NCBI RefSeq assembly: GCF_002073975.1
Contig: NZ_CP020384.1
Location: 124,001-188,000 of the forward strand
DNA length: 64,000 nt
Source of the DNA: Rhodovulum sp. MB263
GTDB taxonomy: Bacteria > Pseudomonadota > Alphaproteobacteria > Rhodobacterales > Rhodobacteraceae
Direction of reading: 5' to 3'
Position numbers and translations under genes: made by a program. Of the stretch, positions 22,441 to 31,773 are shown piece by piece; position 1 is the first letter of the stretch; each line of letters begins with the position of its first letter. The notes under the pieces are model-generated. The model made no database searches. It had not been told where the DNA came from and saw only the letters and a program-made list of their open reading frames with translations.

Positions 22441-23141
22441 TGGGCGAGGCCGAGCTTCACCTTCTGATCGTCGACGACGATGAGCGGATTCGCGAGTTGC
22501 TGCGCAAGTTCCTGATGCGGCAGGGCTTCTGGGTCAGCACCGCACGCGATGCCGATCATGCCCGCAAGCTGTTGCAGGGGCTCGAATTCGATCTGATCGT
22601 GCTTGACGTGATGATGCCGGGCGAGGATGGCATCGCGCTGACCGGCGCGCTCCGGCAGGCGATCACGACGCCGATCCTGTTGCTGACCGCGCGCGGCGAG
22701 ACCTCGGACCGGATCCGGGGGCTCGAGGCCGGGGCGGACGACTATCTGCCGAAGCCCTTCGAGCCGAAAGAGCTTCTGCTCAGGATCAACGCCATCCTGC
22801 GCCGGGTGCCGCAGCTGCGCCCCGAGAACGAGCTGCCGCAGGTGCTGCAACTGGGCCCGGTCCGCTACGATGTCGGCCGGGGTGAGCTGTGGCAGGGCGA
22901 GGAGCGGGTCAGGCTGACCGCGACCGAGGCCCAGCTGATGAAGATCTTCTCGGCCAGTCCGGGCGAGGCGGTCAGCCGGACCCGGCTGGTAGAGGAGCTG
23001 GGCCGCGATGGCGGGCAGGCGCAGGAACGTGCCGTCGACGTGCAGATCACCCGGCTTCGCCGCAAGATCGAGAACGACCCGAAACAGCCCCGCTATCTGC
23101 AGACCGTGCGGGGCGAGGGCTACATGCTGGCGCCCGACTGA
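22437..23141 (+). CDS. petR: OmpR-family response regulator, PetR-like
   Basis: A 234-residue two-domain regulator. The receiver domain has DDD at 13-15, the phospho-acceptor D57 (LDVMMPGEDG) and the K in LPKPFEP. The C-terminal winged helix ends with VDVQITRLRRKIE and QTVRGEGYML. No histidine kinase gene is next to it, as in R. capsulatus petR. It is coupled to the MarR gene by a four-base overlap. Either ATG 22437 or ATG 22440 could serve as start. Confidence 0.88.
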   Translation: MMGEAELHLLIVDDDERIRELLRKFLMRQGFWVSTARDADHARKLLQGLEFDLIVLDVMMPGEDGIALTGALRQAITTPILLLTARGETSDRIRGLEAGADDYLPKPFEPKELLLRINAILRRVPQLRPENELPQVLQLGPVRYDVGRGELWQGEERVRLTATEAQLMKIFSASPGEAVSRTRLVEELGRDGGQAQERAVDVQITRLRRKIENDPKQPRYLQTVRGEGYMLAPD

Positions 23142-23252
23142 TCCCGACACTAATCCCGCCCGGCGCCCGGCGCCCGCGTCCGTTCCGGCCCGGCGGAGGC
23201 TACTTGAGCGCGGGGCTTGCCCGCAGGCGGCGTGCCCGCGTAGCCTTGGGCC

Positions 23253-24188
23253 ATGACCACGGCGTTCCTGACCCATCCGGACGGGCTCGATCACGCGACC
23301 CCGCCCGGCCATTCCGAATGTGCCGGCCGGCTGCGCGCCGTGACCGGGGCGTTGTCGGCCGGGCGTTTCGCGGGGCTTCTGCGCGCCGAGGCGCCGCTGG
23401 CTGACGAGGCAGACCTGCTGCGCGCCCATCCGCAGGCCCATATCGACGCGGTCAGGGCCGCGATCCCGGCCGGGGGCACGGCGCCGCTCGATCCCGATAC
23501 CCATGTCTCGCCCGGGTCGTACCGGGCGGCGCTCCGGGCGCTGGGCGGCGTGTTGCGGGCGGTCGACATGGTGATGGCAGGCACGGCCGCCAATGCATTC
23601 GTCGCGATGCGTCCGCCCGGCCATCACGCCGAACCGGCGCGCGCCATGGGCTTCTGCCTGTTCTCGAACATCGCCATCGCCGCGAAATACGCGCTCGACC
23701 GGCATGGGCTGTGCCGCGTCGCGGTCGTCGATTTCGACGTGCATCACGGCAACGGCACCCAGGACGTTCTTTGGGACGAGCCGCGCACGCTCTTCGTCTC
23801 GAGCCATCAGATGCCGCTTTATCCCGGCACCGGCGAGGCGGCCGAGACCGGCATTGCGGAGAATGTGCTGAATCTGCCGCTGGCACCCCGCAGCGACGGG
23901 CGGGCCTTCCGCGCGGCCTTCGAGGCCCATGCGCTGCCCCGGCTCGACGCCTTTGCCCCGGATCTTGTTCTGGTCTCGGCCGGGTTCGACGCCCATGCCG
24001 CCGATCCGCTGGCCGAACTGGCCTGGCGGGTCGAGGATTTCGCCTGGATCACCCACCGCCTCTGCGACATCGCGGAGACCCATTCGGGGGGGCGGCTGGT
24101 CTCGACACTGGAGGGCGGATATGATCTTGAAGCCTTGGGGGCCTCTGCGGCGGCCCATGTGGCGGTGCTGATGGAGCGGGGGGCATGA
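23253..24188 (+). CDS. histone deacetylase-like amidohydrolase
   Basis: A 311-residue zinc hydrolase of the class II HDAC/acetylpolyamine amidohydrolase/AcuC superfamily. Catalytic landmarks are RPPGHHAE (paired His), VDFDVHHGNGTQ (Asp and His metal ligands) and VSAGFDAHAADPL (second metal Asp). In bacteria these enzymes deacetylate polyamines, acetoin-pathway proteins or small amides. The substrate here is unknown. Its stop overlaps the xseB start, putting it in the xseB-ispA-dxs operon. Confidence 0.9.
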   Translation: MTTAFLTHPDGLDHATPPGHSECAGRLRAVTGALSAGRFAGLLRAEAPLADEADLLRAHPQAHIDAVRAAIPAGGTAPLDPDTHVSPGSYRAALRALGGVLRAVDMVMAGTAANAFVAMRPPGHHAEPARAMGFCLFSNIAIAAKYALDRHGLCRVAVVDFDVHHGNGTQDVLWDEPRTLFVSSHQMPLYPGTGEAAETGIAENVLNLPLAPRSDGRAFRAAFEAHALPRLDAFAPDLVLVSAGFDAHAADPLAELAWRVEDFAWITHRLCDIAETHSGGRLVSTLEGGYDLEALGASAAAHVAVLMERGA

Positions 24189-24427
24189 CGGAAAAAACCA
24201 TCGGGGAAATGACCTTCGAGGATGCGATGCGGGCTCTGGAAGAGGCCGTCGCCGCGCTTGAACGCGGTGACGTGCCGCTGGAAGAGTCGATTGCGCTCTC
24301 CGAACGCGCGATGAAGCTGCGGCAGCATTGCGAAGCCAAGCTGCGCGATGCCGAGGCCAAGATCGAGGCGATGACGCTTGACGCGTCGGGCAACCCCACA
24401 GGGACGAAACCGGCCGAAGGTCTTTGA
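24185..24427 (+). CDS. xseB: exodeoxyribonuclease VII small subunit
   Basis: An 80-residue coiled-coil subunit that binds XseA to form exonuclease VII. The hallmarks are FEDAMRALEEAVAALERGDVPLEES and a final helical QHCEAKLRDAEAKIE. Length and motif are normal. It overlaps the HDAC-like gene by four bases and the ispA TTG by four. This xseB-ispA-dxs order is common in alphaproteobacteria. Confidence 0.95.
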   Translation: MTEKTIGEMTFEDAMRALEEAVAALERGDVPLEESIALSERAMKLRQHCEAKLRDAEAKIEAMTLDASGNPTGTKPAEGL

Positions 24428-25302
24428 CAGCGATGTTCCAGTCCAGCCTGAAATCCGCCGCCGAGCGGATCGAGACGCGTTTGACCGAGGCGCTTGCGGG
24501 GGCCGCCGACCAGCCCGTCACCCATGCGATGCGCTATGCCGTCTCGGGCGGCAAGCGGCTGCGCGGTTTCCTGGTGCTCGAGTCGGCCGCACTTTACGGC
24601 ATCGCGCCCGAGGCGGCGGTCGATGCCGCGGCGGCGGTCGAGGCGCTGCATGCCTACAGCCTCGTGCATGACGACATGCCCTGCATGGACAATGACGACC
24701 TGCGCCGGGGCCAGCCCACGTTGCATGTCAAATGGGATGAGGGCACCGCGCTTCTGACCGGCGATGCGCTGCAGACGCTGGCTTTCGATCTGCTGGCCGC
24801 GCCCGCCTGCCATCCGGACCCGGCGGTGCGGATCGACCTTGTGGCCTCGCTGGCGAAGGCCTCGGGCATCGACGGCATGGTGCTGGGCCAGGCTCAGGAC
24901 ATCGCCGCCGAGACCGCCGGCCGGCCGCTGACGCTGGACGAGATCACCGCGCTTCAGGCCAACAAGACCGGCGCGCTGATCCGCTGGTCGGCCGAGGCGG
25001 GCGCCCGTCTGGCCGGCGCCGATACCGGCCCGCTCACCGCCTATTCCACCGCGCTCGGCCTTGCCTTCCAGATCGCCGACGACATTCTCGATGTCGAGGG
25101 CGACGCCGCCAAGACCGGCAAGCGGGTCCACAAGGATGCCGAGGCCGGCAAGGCGACCTTCGTGTCGCTTCTCGGGCTCGACGGTGCCCGCGCCCGGGCC
25201 CGCGCCCTGGTCGAGGAGGCCGAGGCCGCACTTTCTTCCTTTGGCGGGCAGGCCGATCCGCTGAAGGCCGCCGCCCGTTTCGTCATTTCCCGCGAGTCAT
25301 AA
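24424..25302 (+). CDS. ispA: farnesyl/geranylgeranyl-type diphosphate synthase
   Basis: Condenses IPP with allylic diphosphates to farnesyl diphosphate for quinones, carotenoids and undecaprenyl carrier. It has 292 residues. The first Asp-rich motif is in HDDMPCMDNDD and the second is DDILDVEGD. GGKRLRGFL binds IPP. The start is TTG 24424 overlapping the xseB stop, or ATG 24433 three codons in. ATG is perhaps more likely. It lies 30 bases before dxs. Confidence 0.94.
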   Translation: MTAMFQSSLKSAAERIETRLTEALAGAADQPVTHAMRYAVSGGKRLRGFLVLESAALYGIAPEAAVDAAAAVEALHAYSLVHDDMPCMDNDDLRRGQPTLHVKWDEGTALLTGDALQTLAFDLLAAPACHPDPAVRIDLVASLAKASGIDGMVLGQAQDIAAETAGRPLTLDEITALQANKTGALIRWSAEAGARLAGADTGPLTAYSTALGLAFQIADDILDVEGDAAKTGKRVHKDAEAGKATFVSLLGLDGARARARALVEEAEAALSSFGGQADPLKAAARFVISRES

Positions 25303-25332
25303 TCCAGGTAACGCCCAGGGAGGGCTGTCCCA

Positions 25333-27264
25333 GTGAATAACCGCCCGAATACCCCGCTTCTCGACGGGATCGCCAGCCCTTCGGATCTGAAGGGGCTCTC
25401 GGATGCCCAGCTCGCGCAGGTCGCGCAGGAGCTCCGGCAGGAGGTGGTCTCGGCAGTCTCCGAAACCGGTGGGCATCTGGGAGCGGGGCTTGGCGTGGTC
25501 GAGCTGACCGTGGCCCTGCATGCGGTCTTCGACACCCCCCGCGACAAGCTGATCTGGGACGTGAGCCATCAGTGCTATCCGCACAAGATCCTGACCGGGC
25601 GCCGCGACCGCATCCGCACGCTGCGCCAGCAGGGCGGGCTGTCGGGTTTCTGCAAGCGTTCGGAAAGCGAATTCGACCCGTTCGGCGCGGGCCACAGCTC
25701 GACCTCGATCTCGGCCGCGCTGGGCTTTGCCGTCGCCCGCGATCTGGGCACCGCGCCCGAGGCCGGCGTGGGCGATGCCATCGCGGTGATCGGCGACGGC
25801 TCGCTCTCGGCCGGGATGGCCTATGAGGCGCTGAACCATGCGGGCCATCTGGGCAAGCGGCTGATCGTGATCCTGAACGACAACGAGATGTCGATCGCAC
25901 CGCCCGTCGGCGCCATGTCGCGCTATCTGAACCGGCTTTACGCGGGCGCGCCGTTCCAGGAATTCAAGTCCATCGCCAAGGGCGCGATCAAGCACCTGCC
26001 CGAGCCCTTCCAGGAGGGCGCCAAGCGCGCCAAGGATCTGGTCAAGCAGGTCACCGTCGGCGGCACGCTGTTCGAGGAGCTGGGCTTTTCCTATGTCGGC
26101 CCGGTCGACGGCCACGATCTCGAACAGTTGCTGGCGATCCTGCGCACCGTCAAGACCCGCGCCACCGGCCCGATGCTGATCCATGCGATCACCAAGAAGG
26201 GCAAGGGCTATGCCCCGGCCGAGAACGCGCCCGATTGCGGCCATGGCGTCTCGAAATTCGACATCGAGACCGGGGTCCAGAAGAAGACCCCCGCCAATGC
26301 GCCAAGCTATACCAAGGTCTTCGCCGAGGCGCTGATCCGCGAGGCCCGCGCCGACCGCAAGGTGGTGGCCGTCACCGCGGCGATGCCCGACGGCACCGGG
26401 CTGAACCTCTTTGCCGAGCGCTTCCCCGAACGCATCTTCGATGTCGGCATCGCCGAGCAGCATGCCGTCACCTTCTCGGCCGGGCTGGCGGCGGGCGGGC
26501 AGAAGCCCTTCTGCGCGATCTATTCGACCTTCCTGCAGCGCGGCTATGACCAGATCGTCCATGACGTCGCGATCCAGCGGCTGCCGGTGCGCTTTGCCAT
26601 CGACCGCGCGGGGCTGGTGGGCGCCGATGGCGCGACCCATGCCGGGGCCTTCGATACCGCCTTCCTCGCGAACCTGCCGGGGATGGTGGTGATGGCCGCC
26701 GCCGACGAGGCCGAGCTTGTGCATATGGTCGCGACCGCCGTCGCCCATGACGAAGGCCCCATCGCCTTCCGCTATCCGCGCGGCGAAGGCGTGGGCGTCG
26801 AGCTTCCCGAAAAGGGCGTGCCGCTTGAAATCGGCAAGGGCCGCATCGTCCAGGAGGGCAAGCGCGTCGCGCTTCTGAGCTTTGGCACCCGGCTGAAGGA
26901 GGTCCGCGAGGCTGCCAAGGCGCTGTCCGCCGAAGGGATCGAGCCTACCATCGCCGATGCCCGTTTCGCCAAGCCGCTGGACGAGGAGCTGATCCTGCAG
27001 CTGGCTCGCGAGCATGAGGCGCTGATCACCATCGAGGAGGGCGCCATCGGCGGCTTCGGCAGCCATGTGGCCCAGCTTCTGGCCGAGAAGGGCGTCTTCG
27101 ACGAGGGGCTCAAGTTCCGCTCGATGGTGCTGCCCGATACCTTCATCGACCATGCCAGCGCCGAGGCGATGTATGCCGATGCCCGGCTGAACGCGGCCGA
27201 TATCGAGGCCAAGGTGCGCCAGGTTCTGGCCGGCGGTGCGGCGCAGGCCGCGCTTCGGGCCTGA
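25333..27264 (+). CDS. dxs: 1-deoxy-D-xylulose-5-phosphate synthase
   Basis: First enzyme of the MEP isoprenoid pathway, joining pyruvate and glyceraldehyde-3-phosphate with thiamine diphosphate. It has 643 residues. The [17 protein letters not shown] motif is near 50. The ThDP motif [21 protein letters not shown] is near 155-185, and the transketolase domain has [17 protein letters not shown]. It starts at GTG 25333, preceded by AGGGAGGG. Together with ispA it makes a small isoprenoid operon. Confidence 0.97.
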   Translation: MNNRPNTPLLDGIASPSDLKGLSDAQLAQVAQELRQEVVSAVSETGGHLGAGLGVVELTVALHAVFDTPRDKLIWDVSHQCYPHKILTGRRDRIRTLRQQGGLSGFCKRSESEFDPFGAGHSSTSISAALGFAVARDLGTAPEAGVGDAIAVIGDGSLSAGMAYEALNHAGHLGKRLIVILNDNEMSIAPPVGAMSRYLNRLYAGAPFQEFKSIAKGAIKHLPEPFQEGAKRAKDLVKQVTVGGTLFEELGFSYVGPVDGHDLEQLLAILRTVKTRATGPMLIHAITKKGKGYAPAENAPDCGHGVSKFDIETGVQKKTPANAPSYTKVFAEALIREARADRKVVAVTAAMPDGTGLNLFAERFPERIFDVGIAEQHAVTFSAGLAAGGQKPFCAIYSTFLQRGYDQIVHDVAIQRLPVRFAIDRAGLVGADGATHAGAFDTAFLANLPGMVVMAAADEAELVHMVATAVAHDEGPIAFRYPRGEGVGVELPEKGVPLEIGKGRIVQEGKRVALLSFGTRLKEVREAAKALSAEGIEPTIADARFAKPLDEELILQLAREHEALITIEEGAIGGFGSHVAQLLAEKGVFDEGLKFRSMVLPDTFIDHASAEAMYADARLNAADIEAKVRQVLAGGAAQAALRA

Positions 27265-27370
27265 CGAAAGCAGGGCCCGGGAAAGTAAGCCCTGCGAAAA
27301 TCGGGCCTGAGACGTTGCTTGAAAGTCGGGCGCCCCGACGCGGGCGCCCGGGCCGATGCAAGCGCTGAAC

Positions 27371-28231
27371 TCAGCGGATCATTGCGGCGCGTTCGGCCTC
27401 CAGCAAGGCTGCCAGCCCGGCACGATAGTCGGGATGGCGCAGATGGACCCCGAGGTCGGTCTTGATCCGGTCGTTCCGGACCCTCTTCGATTCTGCGTAG
27501 AAGCTGCGGGCCATCGGGCTCAGCTCGGCCTTCTCGAAGGGGATGGCGGGCGGCACCGGCAGGCCCAGCATCTCGGCCGCGAAGGCGATCACCTCGTCGG
27601 GCGGGGCGGGCTCGTCATCGGCGAGGTTGTAGACCGCACCGGGATCTGGCGCGGCCATCGAGGCGGCCAGTACCTGGGCGATATCCTCGACATGGATGCG
27701 CGAGAACACCTGGCCCTCCTTGACGATGCGCTGGGCGCGGCCCTCGCGCACCCGCTCGAGCGGCGAGCGGCCGGGCCCGTAGATCCCAGCCAGCCGGAAG
27801 ATATGCAGCGGCAGGTCCAGCGCGGCCCAGCCCGCCTCGGCCGCGACCCGGGCCGCGCCGCGCGAGGTTGCCGGGGTCAGCTCTGCACTCTCGTCGACCC
27901 AGTCGCCGCCATGATCGCCATAGACCCCGGTGGTCGAGAGATAGCCGACCCAGCGCAGATGGCGGGCCGCGCGCAGGGTCTCGCCCAGGGCTGCCAGCAC
28001 CGGGTCGCCCGAGGCCCCGGGCGGCACCGAGGTCATGAGATGCGTGGCTGCGGCCAGATCGGGGCCGAGATCCTCGCCGGGCCAGATCCGGGCCTCGATG
28101 CCGGTTCGGCGCAGGGCCTCGACGCCCTCGGGGCTGCGGCTGGTGCCGATCACGCGCCAGCCCGGTCCGAGGCTCTGCGCAAGCTCGCGGGCCGAATATC
28201 CATGCCCGATGGAAAGAAGGGTACCTGTCAT
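27371..28231 (-). CDS. NAD(P)-dependent epimerase/dehydratase-like protein (YeeZ-like)
   Basis: A 286-residue Rossmann-fold protein. The N-terminal nucleotide motif SIGHGYSARELA replaces the usual GxxGxxG. LSTTGVYGDHGG and RLAGIYGPGRSP follow. It resembles the E. coli YeeZ group of atypical SDR proteins of unknown function. ATG 28231 is the first start that gives a clean N-terminal beta strand; a much longer open frame upstream is a GC shadow. It converges with dxs. Confidence 0.8.
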   Translation of the reverse strand: MTGTLLSIGHGYSARELAQSLGPGWRVIGTSRSPEGVEALRRTGIEARIWPGEDLGPDLAAATHLMTSVPPGASGDPVLAALGETLRAARHLRWVGYLSTTGVYGDHGGDWVDESAELTPATSRGAARVAAEAGWAALDLPLHIFRLAGIYGPGRSPLERVREGRAQRIVKEGQVFSRIHVEDIAQVLAASMAAPDPGAVYNLADDEPAPPDEVIAFAAEMLGLPVPPAIPFEKAELSPMARSFYAESKRVRNDRIKTDLGVHLRHPDYRAGLAALLEAERAAMIR

Positions 28232-28324
28232 GCCCCATAGATTGCCCCGGACGGCGCCAGTGGCAAGGGGCGGGGTCGGGTCTGCGGCGCAGCGCCCCGT
28301 ATCGGCGAAGGGCAAGGATTGTGC

Positions 28325-28383
28325 CCCGGGCTTTCCGAGAGCGAGGCTTGCGCCCGGGGCTTGCAGAGAGCGAGGCTTGCGCC
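28325..28383. repeat. two-copy tandem repeat, 29-bp period
   Basis: An 18-base core (GAGAGCGAGGCTTGCGCC) occurs at 28337-28354 and again at 28366-28383, inside a longer imperfect unit. It sits in the divergent space between the YeeZ-like gene and amn. Two copies only, so not CRISPR. It may be a simple duplication or a tandem operator. Confidence 0.7.
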
Positions 28384-28441
28384 TCGCGGGCAAAGCGTGA
28401 CACTTGGCCCGAGCCCGACCCAGCCGACCGGAGACCCGCCC

Positions 28442-29920
28442 ATGCCGGACCACAGCGATTTGCCGCTTTCCAGCCCCAGCCTGCCCGCCCCCGAAAGCTT
28501 CACCGATGCGGCCCGGGCGGTCGAGCGGCTGGTCGAGATCTACGAAACCGCAATCGGCTTTCTCAGGGCTCGTTTCGACGAGGTGCTGGCCGGATCGGCC
28601 CCCCGCGCCCGATTCCGCGCGGTCTATCCCGAGATCCGCTTTTCCACCGTCACCCATGCCCTGGTCGACAGTCGCCTGTCCTTCGGTCATGTCGCCGAGC
28701 CCGGGACCTATGTCACCACCGTCACCCGGCCCGATCTTTTCGCCAATTACCTGCGCCAGCAGATCGGCCTGCTTCTGGAAAACCACGGTCAGCCGGTGGT
28801 GATCGGGCCCTCGACCACGCCGATCCCGATTCATTTCGCGATGGGCAGCGCCGGGGTCACGGTGCCCCAGGACGGCGCGCTGGATGTGCCTTTGCGCGAT
28901 CTCTTCGATGTTCCGGACCTGACCACGACCAATGACGACATCGTCAACGGCACCTGGTCGATGCCCGAGGGCGTGGCCCGGCCGCTGGCGCCCTTCACCG
29001 CGCAGCGGGTCGATTATTCTCTGGCCCGGCTCGCGCATTACACTGCGACCGCGCCCGAGCATTTCCAGAACCATGTCCTGTTCACCAACTACCAGTTCTA
29101 TGTCGAGGAATTCGAGGCGCTGGCGCGGCGGGCGCTGGCCGATCCGGACAGCGGCTATACCGCGCTGGTCGGCCCCGGCAATGCCGAGATCCGGGCGCCC
29201 GAGACCCAGCTGCCGGTGCCGCTCAAGCTGCCGCAGATGCCCTCCTATCACCTCAAGCGCCCCGACGGGCAGGGCATCACGCTGGTCAATATCGGCGTCG
29301 GCCCCTCGAATGCGAAGACCGCGACCGATCATATCGCGGTGCTGCGCCCGCATGCCTGGCTGATGGTGGGCCATTGCGCGGGCCTGCGGAATTCGCAGCG
29401 GCTGGGCGATTTCGTGCTGGCCCATGGCTATCTGCGCGAGGATCACGTGCTCGACAACGATCTGCCGCTCTGGGTGCCGATCCCGGCGCTGGCCGAGATC
29501 CAGGTCGCGCTGGAGGATGCGGTCGAGGAGGTGACGCAGCTCGAGGGCTATGGGCTCAAGCGGATCATGCGCACCGGCACGGTGGCCACCATCGACAACC
29601 GCAACTGGGAACTGTCGGACCAGACCGGCCCGGTGCAGCGGCTGTCGCAGTCCCGCGCCATCGCGCTCGACATGGAAAGCGCCACCATCGCCGCCAATGG
29701 TTTCCGCTTCCGGGTGCCCTATGGCACGCTGCTTTGCGTGTCGGACCGGCCCTTGCATGGCGAACTGAAGCTGCCCGGCATGGCTTCGGATTTCTACAAG
29801 ACCCAGGTTGCGCGGCATCTGGCCATCGGGGTCCGGGCGATGGAGCTTTTGCGCGACATGCCGCTGGAACGCATCCATAGCCGCAAGCTGCGCAGCTTCG
29901 AGGAGACGGCCTTTCTCTGA
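28442..29920 (+). CDS. amn: AMP nucleosidase
   Basis: Hydrolyses AMP to adenine and ribose-5-phosphate, controlling adenylate pools. It has 492 residues. The N-terminal AMN-specific domain is about 1-170. The nucleoside-phosphorylase-like catalytic domain includes LVNIGVGPSNAKTATDHIAVLRPH and ALDMESATIAANGFRFRVPYG. The length matches E. coli Amn. ATG 28442 is the chosen start. It is divergent from the YeeZ-like gene. Confidence 0.95.
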   Translation: MPDHSDLPLSSPSLPAPESFTDAARAVERLVEIYETAIGFLRARFDEVLAGSAPRARFRAVYPEIRFSTVTHALVDSRLSFGHVAEPGTYVTTVTRPDLFANYLRQQIGLLLENHGQPVVIGPSTTPIPIHFAMGSAGVTVPQDGALDVPLRDLFDVPDLTTTNDDIVNGTWSMPEGVARPLAPFTAQRVDYSLARLAHYTATAPEHFQNHVLFTNYQFYVEEFEALARRALADPDSGYTALVGPGNAEIRAPETQLPVPLKLPQMPSYHLKRPDGQGITLVNIGVGPSNAKTATDHIAVLRPHAWLMVGHCAGLRNSQRLGDFVLAHGYLREDHVLDNDLPLWVPIPALAEIQVALEDAVEEVTQLEGYGLKRIMRTGTVATIDNRNWELSDQTGPVQRLSQSRAIALDMESATIAANGFRFRVPYGTLLCVSDRPLHGELKLPGMASDFYKTQVARHLAIGVRAMELLRDMPLERIHSRKLRSFEETAFL

Positions 29921-30205
29921 CCCATGCGCATCGCCCGGGCGATGCGGTTCGGGATAGGGCGGGTCCGGGCGCATGCGCCGTCGTTTTCGTTTTCGGTTTC
30001 GGGTGAGGCCTTTGGGCCCGGGAACCGGGGAAAAGCGCCGGTGCGGTCGGCTTCGGCTTGCGCATTGCCGCCGATGGGCGGAAAAACGGTCGCAGAACGC
30101 TATGAAATACGGTTGTTTGCCCCACAAATGGTTGTGTGGGTCCGCAATACTGAGTTAAATACACGCGACACGCCCCCATAGAGGGCAGGAACGAGGAGAC
30201 CATAC

Positions 30206-30493
30206 ATGGCCAAACCCATGACCAAGACCCAGCTGGTTGCGGCCCTCGCCGAGGAGATGGAGGCCGACAAGAAAACGGCCTCTGCCGCCCTCGACGCGAT
30301 CACCGCGATCATCACCCGTGAGGTGGCGGCCGGCGGTTCGGTGACCCTGCCCAGCGTGGGCAAGATCTACTGCCGCGAGCGCCCCGAGCGCATGGTGCGC
30401 AACCCCGCCACCGGCGAGCAGTTCAAGAAGGACGCCGACAAGGTGGTGAAGGTTACCATCGCCAAGGCCCTGAAGGACAGCGTGAACGGCTGA
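30206..30493 (+). CDS. hup: HU-family DNA-binding protein
   Basis: A 95-residue nucleoid protein that bends DNA as a dimer. It has the N-terminal helical part (MTKTQLVAALAEEME) and a GGSVTLPSVGKIYCRERPERMVRNPATGEQ beta-arm region with the RNPATGE tip. The 285 bases upstream are AT-rich near the gene, with a CCCACA-N8-TGTGGG inverted repeat (30121-30140) that may be regulatory. A strong terminator follows. Confidence 0.95.
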   Translation: MAKPMTKTQLVAALAEEMEADKKTASAALDAITAIITREVAAGGSVTLPSVGKIYCRERPERMVRNPATGEQFKKDADKVVKVTIAKALKDSVNG

Positions 30494-30524
30494 GCCACCG
30501 GGTTCAGTCCGATCTTCACGGTTC

Positions 30525-30556
30525 AAGGGCCGCCCGCAGGGCGGCCCTTTCGTTTT
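30525..30556 (+). terminator. rho-independent terminator of hup
   Basis: AAGGGCCGCCC and GGGCGGCCCTT form a perfect 11-bp stem with a GCA loop, followed by TTTCGTTTT. It starts 31 bases after the hup stop. It is the clearest intrinsic terminator in the window. Confidence 0.9.
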
Positions 30557-30730
30557 GGGAAGGGGCGCGGCCCGTCCCCGGAAACGCGACCGACCCGGCG
30601 AAGGGCCAACGGGGCGGTATCCGGTCGGACCGGCCGGGTCCGATGACAGCCGGGCGCCTGCCTGGGCTGTCGACAACCTGACCTCTCTGGCATTTCCCGC
30701 GTTGTTGCCGGGGGTGCGACCGGCCCGGGC

Positions 30731-31501
30731 TCAGAAGCCTGCCCCCGTGTCCGCGTAATGGACCTGGCCCCGGGGCAGACGCAGGCCGCGGTCGGCGGCC
30801 TCATCGGTGACCAGATGGTCGATCTCGTCGAGGCGGCAGATCGAGACCCGGCTTTCGGTGCCGATCTTCTCGGAATGGCACAGCATGATGCAGTCGCGCG
30901 AGCGCCGCATCATGGCACGGGCGACCTCGGCCTCGTGCAGCGCGTAATCGGTCGCGCCCCGATCCGCATGCAGCCCGACCGGCGAGAGCACGGCGTAATC
31001 GGCCAGGAAGCGGTCGATCTCGGACAGGGTCATCTCGCCATAGGTGGCGGGCACGTCTGTATGGGGGCGTCCGCCCAGCAGAAGCGTGTCGCAGTCCCGG
31101 GCGGGGCCCGCGAGCTGTGCGATCTCTATGGAATTGGTGATGATCCGCATCCCGCCCATCCGCGCCAGCGCCCGTGCGAAGGCGCAGGTCGTGGTGCCGG
31201 CATCGATGAAGACGGTCGAGCCCGGCGGGATCAGGGTCGCGGCCAGGGTGCCGATGGCGGCCTTCTTGTCGGCATGGGCGACGCGGCGTTCCGAGAAGGC
31301 GGGCTCTGGCAGGATCTCGCGCTCCGTCGCGACGGCGCCGCCATGGACGCGGGTCAGGCTGCCATTCTGTTCCATCTCGAGCAGGTCGCGGCGCACGGTT
31401 TCATGCGAGACGTCGAACATCCGCGCCAGCTGGGCGGTGAAGACCCGGCGGTCATGGCCGAGCCGTTCCAGGATCTTCGAATGTCTTTCGTAAGGCTGCA
31501 T
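30731..31501 (-). CDS. DeoR/GlpR-family transcriptional regulator
   Basis: A 256-residue repressor-type protein. The N-terminal winged helix has FTAQLARMFDVSHETVRRDL and a RVHGGAV wing. The C-terminal sugar-isomerase-like ligand domain has FIDAGTTTCAFARAL, and its effectors in this family are usually phosphorylated metabolites. ATG 31501 gives the normal N-terminus; 20 extra upstream codons are unlikely to be used. It is divergent from the phosphatase/ABC/eut operon and is the likely local regulator. A perfect 7-bp inverted repeat (30625-30643) lies past its 3' end. Confidence 0.9.
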   Translation of the reverse strand: MQPYERHSKILERLGHDRRVFTAQLARMFDVSHETVRRDLLEMEQNGSLTRVHGGAVATEREILPEPAFSERRVAHADKKAAIGTLAATLIPPGSTVFIDAGTTTCAFARALARMGGMRIITNSIEIAQLAGPARDCDTLLLGGRPHTDVPATYGEMTLSEIDRFLADYAVLSPVGLHADRGATDYALHEAEVARAMMRRSRDCIMLCHSEKIGTESRVSICRLDEIDHLVTDEAADRGLRLPRGQVHYADTGAGF

Positions 31502-31773
31502 CCTGTCGGGTCTCCTGTGTCGGTTGTGTGGTTTTAGCAGGTCCTGAGGGATTCGCCACATTTACGAGGGAAATTTGTGTGTTTTGGCGGCGAAATGCCG
31601 CTCTCTTGTCCGTAAAGCCGCATACTTCGCGATCTTCTGGGCGTAAAACATGCTCTCTGCTAGGGCGATTTGTGAATTCTGGGGATTTATGTGCGTTTTT
31701 CTTGACATTCGAGCCCCTGCTTGTGGAGGCTGGAGGCGGAACAAGTCGAATTGCAGGACCGGGGTTGGCAGGT
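31502..31773. promoter_or_regulatory. divergent control region of the deoR-type gene and the ethanolamine operon
   Basis: This 272-base region is clearly more AT-rich than its surroundings. Similar ATTT(G/A)TG elements occur at 31573-31585, 31668-31675 and 31685-31700. The first and last are followed by T runs. A TTGACA hexamer, a possible -35, lies at 31702-31707. The repeats are candidate operators of the DeoR-family protein. No exact promoter can be fixed. Confidence 0.45.

Noticed and set aside
28325-28383. CRISPR-like repeat
   Set aside because: Only two imperfect adjacent copies, no spacers and no cas genes.
30625-30643. Terminator for the DeoR-family gene
   Set aside because: A perfect TCGGACC/GGTCCGA dyad is present, but there is no T run on the minus strand and it lies about 90 bases after the stop.
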